Part shown: piece by piece, positions 6,756-8,276 of the stretch
Layout: every line of letters starts with the position of its first letter
How positions within the stretch are numbered: position 1 is the stretch's first letter
NCBI GenBank assembly: GCA_013214275.1
Contig: JABSPP010000061.1
Coordinates: 1-8,276 of the forward strand
Direction of reading: 5' to 3'
Length of the DNA stretch: 8,276 nt
From: Flavobacteriaceae bacterium
GTDB taxonomy: Bacteria > Bacteroidota > Bacteroidia > Flavobacteriales > Flavobacteriaceae
Notes under the pieces: generated by a model
Seen by the model: only the letters and a program-made list of their open reading frames with translations
What the model was told of the DNA's origin: nothing
The model's database searches: none
Translations under genes and position numbers: made by a program

Positions 6756-6782
6756 TATATTCGAGCAACAAAAGATTGTTTT

Positions 6783-7883
6783 ATGGAAGATGAAGAAATA
6801 CTGGGTGTTCTAAGACTTCAAAATACAGCATTTGTTGGTGATATTCTGGCTAAAAAGCTGATTGCTACTGCTGGAAGTGCCGCACAAATTTTCACGGAAA
6901 AAAAACACACGTTACAAAAAATTCACGGTATTGGTCGTTCTGCTATCCAGCATCTACTAGACAAAAGCTATTTGAGAAATGCACAAAAAGAGCTTGAATA
7001 TATCCAGAAAAATCAGATTCGGTACTCGTACTTTCTACACCAAGATTATCCAAAAAACCTACAGCATTGTGTGGATGCTCCTATCTTATTGTTTCAAGAT
7101 GGAAATATTGATCTTTCTAACCAGAAGATTTTATCGGTAGTTGGAACAAGAAAAATGACCTCGTATGGACGGGAATTTTGTCAGCAGTTAATTGAAGATT
7201 TAACACCGTATGACCCTATTATTGTGAGTGGATTTGCCTACGGAGTTGATATTTGTGCACACAAGGCTGCCATGAAAAATAACTTACAAACGATTGCTGT
7301 CTTGGCTCACGGATTGGAACAGGTCTATCCTAAAGTACACAAGCAGTACATTCATCAAATCAATAAAAATGGAGGGTTTTTTACTGAGTTTTTCCATAAT
7401 GAAATGCCTCTTAGGGAAAATTTTTTGAAGCGCAATAGGATTGTAGCTGGCTTGTCTCTTGCAACTATTGTTGTTGAATCTGCTCAAAAGGGTGGGGCTC
7501 TTGTAACGGCAGATATTGCCAATTCTTATGATCGAGAGGTTTTTGCCGTTCCAGGAAAAACGTTAGATCTAATGAGTACTGGGTGTAATAAATTGATTCA
7601 GTATCACAAAGCACATCTGATACAGTCTGCTGAAGATATTGTTAGAATTCTTAATTGGGATATTGCAACGCCGGCAAAACCCATTCAGAAACAATTGTTT
7701 GTGGAGCTGACAAACGATGAAGCTAAGGTACAGAAATGTCTTTCTGAAAAAGGGCCTTTTTTAATGGATTTGATTGCTAAGGAAGTGGAAATCCCTATTT
7801 ATCAGCTCGCCACTATTCTGCTCCAGTTAGAGTTAAAAGGGGTTATTAGATCTTTGCCAGGGAAGCTATTTGAATTGGTCTAG
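6783..7883 (+). CDS. dprA: DNA-processing protein DprA
   Basis: Binds single-stranded DNA entering during natural transformation and loads RecA on it; cytoplasmic, 366 residues. From the N-terminus: a helix-hairpin-helix segment (about 44-58, KIHGIGRSAIQHLL), then the Rossmann-like DprA core with VVGTRKMTSYG (119-129), SGFAYGVDICAH (149-160), FLKRNRIVAGLS (214-225), the ESAQKGGALVTA loop (232-243), FAVPGK (254-259) and GCNKLI (267-272). A C-terminal winged-helix (about 305-366) completes the usual three-part form. All core motifs are present, so the gene looks intact. ATG 6783 (MEDEEILGVL) is preferred because the family starts there and it follows a good promoter; upstream in-frame starts fall in the promoter. 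Divergent from the SPOR gene, with its stop 2 bp from the convergent TonB gene. It may serve DNA uptake, or recombination only; no other competence gene is in view. Confidence 0.95.
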   Translation: MEDEEILGVLRLQNTAFVGDILAKKLIATAGSAAQIFTEKKHTLQKIHGIGRSAIQHLLDKSYLRNAQKELEYIQKNQIRYSYFLHQDYPKNLQHCVDAPILLFQDGNIDLSNQKILSVVGTRKMTSYGREFCQQLIEDLTPYDPIIVSGFAYGVDICAHKAAMKNNLQTIAVLAHGLEQVYPKVHKQYIHQINKNGGFFTEFFHNEMPLRENFLKRNRIVAGLSLATIVVESAQKGGALVTADIANSYDREVFAVPGKTLDLMSTGCNKLIQYHKAHLIQSAEDIVRILNWDIATPAKPIQKQLFVELTNDEAKVQKCLSEKGPFLMDLIAKEVEIPIYQLATILLQLELKGVIRSLPGKLFELV

Positions 7884-7885
7884 TG

Positions 7886-8275
7886 CTAATCTATATGCAG
7901 TTTTATTGGAATTGTGTATCTGGTCTCTATCTTTTTGCCCCTTATTTCTCCTGCAATAAATACAGGGAGTTTCTTGAAGACTCGTTCTACTTCTTTCTGA
8001 ATTGCTGGATGAGGTGCTCTGACTTTGATATCGGTGACTTCTCCTGTCGTATCAATTTGAAACTGTGCAATAATCCGATACTTCTTCCTTTCTAATCCCA
8101 GAATTCCTTGAGGGGTGTTAAAATGAGTTTTAAAAAACGATTGCATCTGCTCGTTAAAATCATGCTTGGCTCCATAGCCTAGGGGTGTAGCGGCTTCAGG
8201 AAATCCTGGAGGGTATTCAACAATGAATCCTAAAATAATATCTGTTTCGTCTTCCGTGATCTCATCTTCTTCTTC
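7886..8275 (-). CDS. TonB C-terminal domain protein (energy transducer TonB family), 5' partial
   Basis: C-terminal part of a TonB-like protein that passes proton-motive energy from an inner-membrane complex to outer-membrane receptors. The frame is open to the right edge, so the N-terminal membrane anchor is not visible; the ATG at 8146 is internal. The visible 129 residues begin with an acidic linker (EEEDEITEDETD). A YPPGFPEAATPLG segment follows, then the TonB fold: a helix near NEQMQSFFKTHFN, strands YRIIAQFQIDTTGEVTDIKV, the RAPHPAIQKEVERVFKKLP helix and a final ETRYTIPIKLHI strand. RAPHP and the following helix are highly typical of Bacteroidetes TonB domains. In Bacteroidetes such proteins are numerous and may serve SusC-type transporters; the particular receptor cannot be told. 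Convergent with dprA, with 2 bp between the stops. Confidence 0.9.
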   Translation of the reverse strand, partial: EEEDEITEDETDIILGFIVEYPPGFPEAATPLGYGAKHDFNEQMQSFFKTHFNTPQGILGLERKKYRIIAQFQIDTTGEVTDIKVRAPHPAIQKEVERVFKKLPVFIAGEIRGKKIETRYTIPIKLHID

Positions 8276-8276
8276 T

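Noticed and set aside
6685..6771. Extended N-terminus of the SPOR protein from the ATG at 6771
   Set aside because: The extra 29 residues are encoded by the promoter region and would place a hydrophobic segment before a domain that normally begins the protein.
6753..6782. Extended N-terminus of DprA from the TTG at 6753
   Set aside because: The TTG lies inside the -7 promoter box, and the added residues have no counterpart in the family.
7476..7515. Unusual GGAL instead of SGAL/SGSL in the DprA loop as a loss-of-function mark
   Set aside because: ESAxKGGALxTA is, from memory, the common form in Bacteroidetes DprA; all other core motifs are intact.

Overview
The window looks like chromosomal DNA from a member of the Bacteroidetes, most likely a flavobacterium. 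Four things point there: AT-rich sequence, starts without a clear Shine-Dalgarno, promoter boxes of the Bacteroidetes form TTG-N17-TAnnTTTG, and a set of lineage-typical families (DUF4292 lipoprotein, HU-CCDC81/SPOR protein, EnvC-like M23 protein, tandem-ATPase peptide transporter, TonB C-terminal domain). I see no insertion sequence, phage gene, CRISPR array, tRNA or rRNA. Gene content is housekeeping and cell-envelope.

Left block, + strand (3-4991). The 3' part of a fused double-ATPase oligopeptide ABC transporter subunit enters from the left edge. After a 70-bp gap comes a compact four-gene run: a sugar-1-phosphate nucleotidyltransferase, an exported TPR protein, a DUF4292 lipoprotein probably related to LolA/LolB, and an EnvC-like coiled-coil protein whose LytM domain has lost its zinc ligands. 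The last three genes overlap or touch (GTGA and TAATG junctions). This looks like one envelope-building transcription unit: sugar nucleotide supply, lipoprotein handling and control of peptidoglycan hydrolysis.

Middle block, - strand (4966-6684). A hotdog-fold acyl-CoA thioesterase ends inside the 3' end of the EnvC-like gene (26-bp convergent overlap). Upstream of it lies a membrane protein with a cytoplasmic HU-like module and a periplasmic SPOR domain. The 267-bp gap between these two genes holds a GC-rich, foldable element at about 5681-5770. It starts 8 bp after the SPOR gene's stop and is the least explained item in the window.

Right block. A 98-bp divergent promoter region (6685-6782) separates the SPOR gene from dprA (+ strand). 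dprA ends 2 bp from a convergent TonB-type energy transducer gene that runs off the right edge on the - strand. Three gene boundaries were set by reading: the ABC gene is open at the left edge with no start in the window, the SPOR protein starts at 6684, and DprA starts at 6783.
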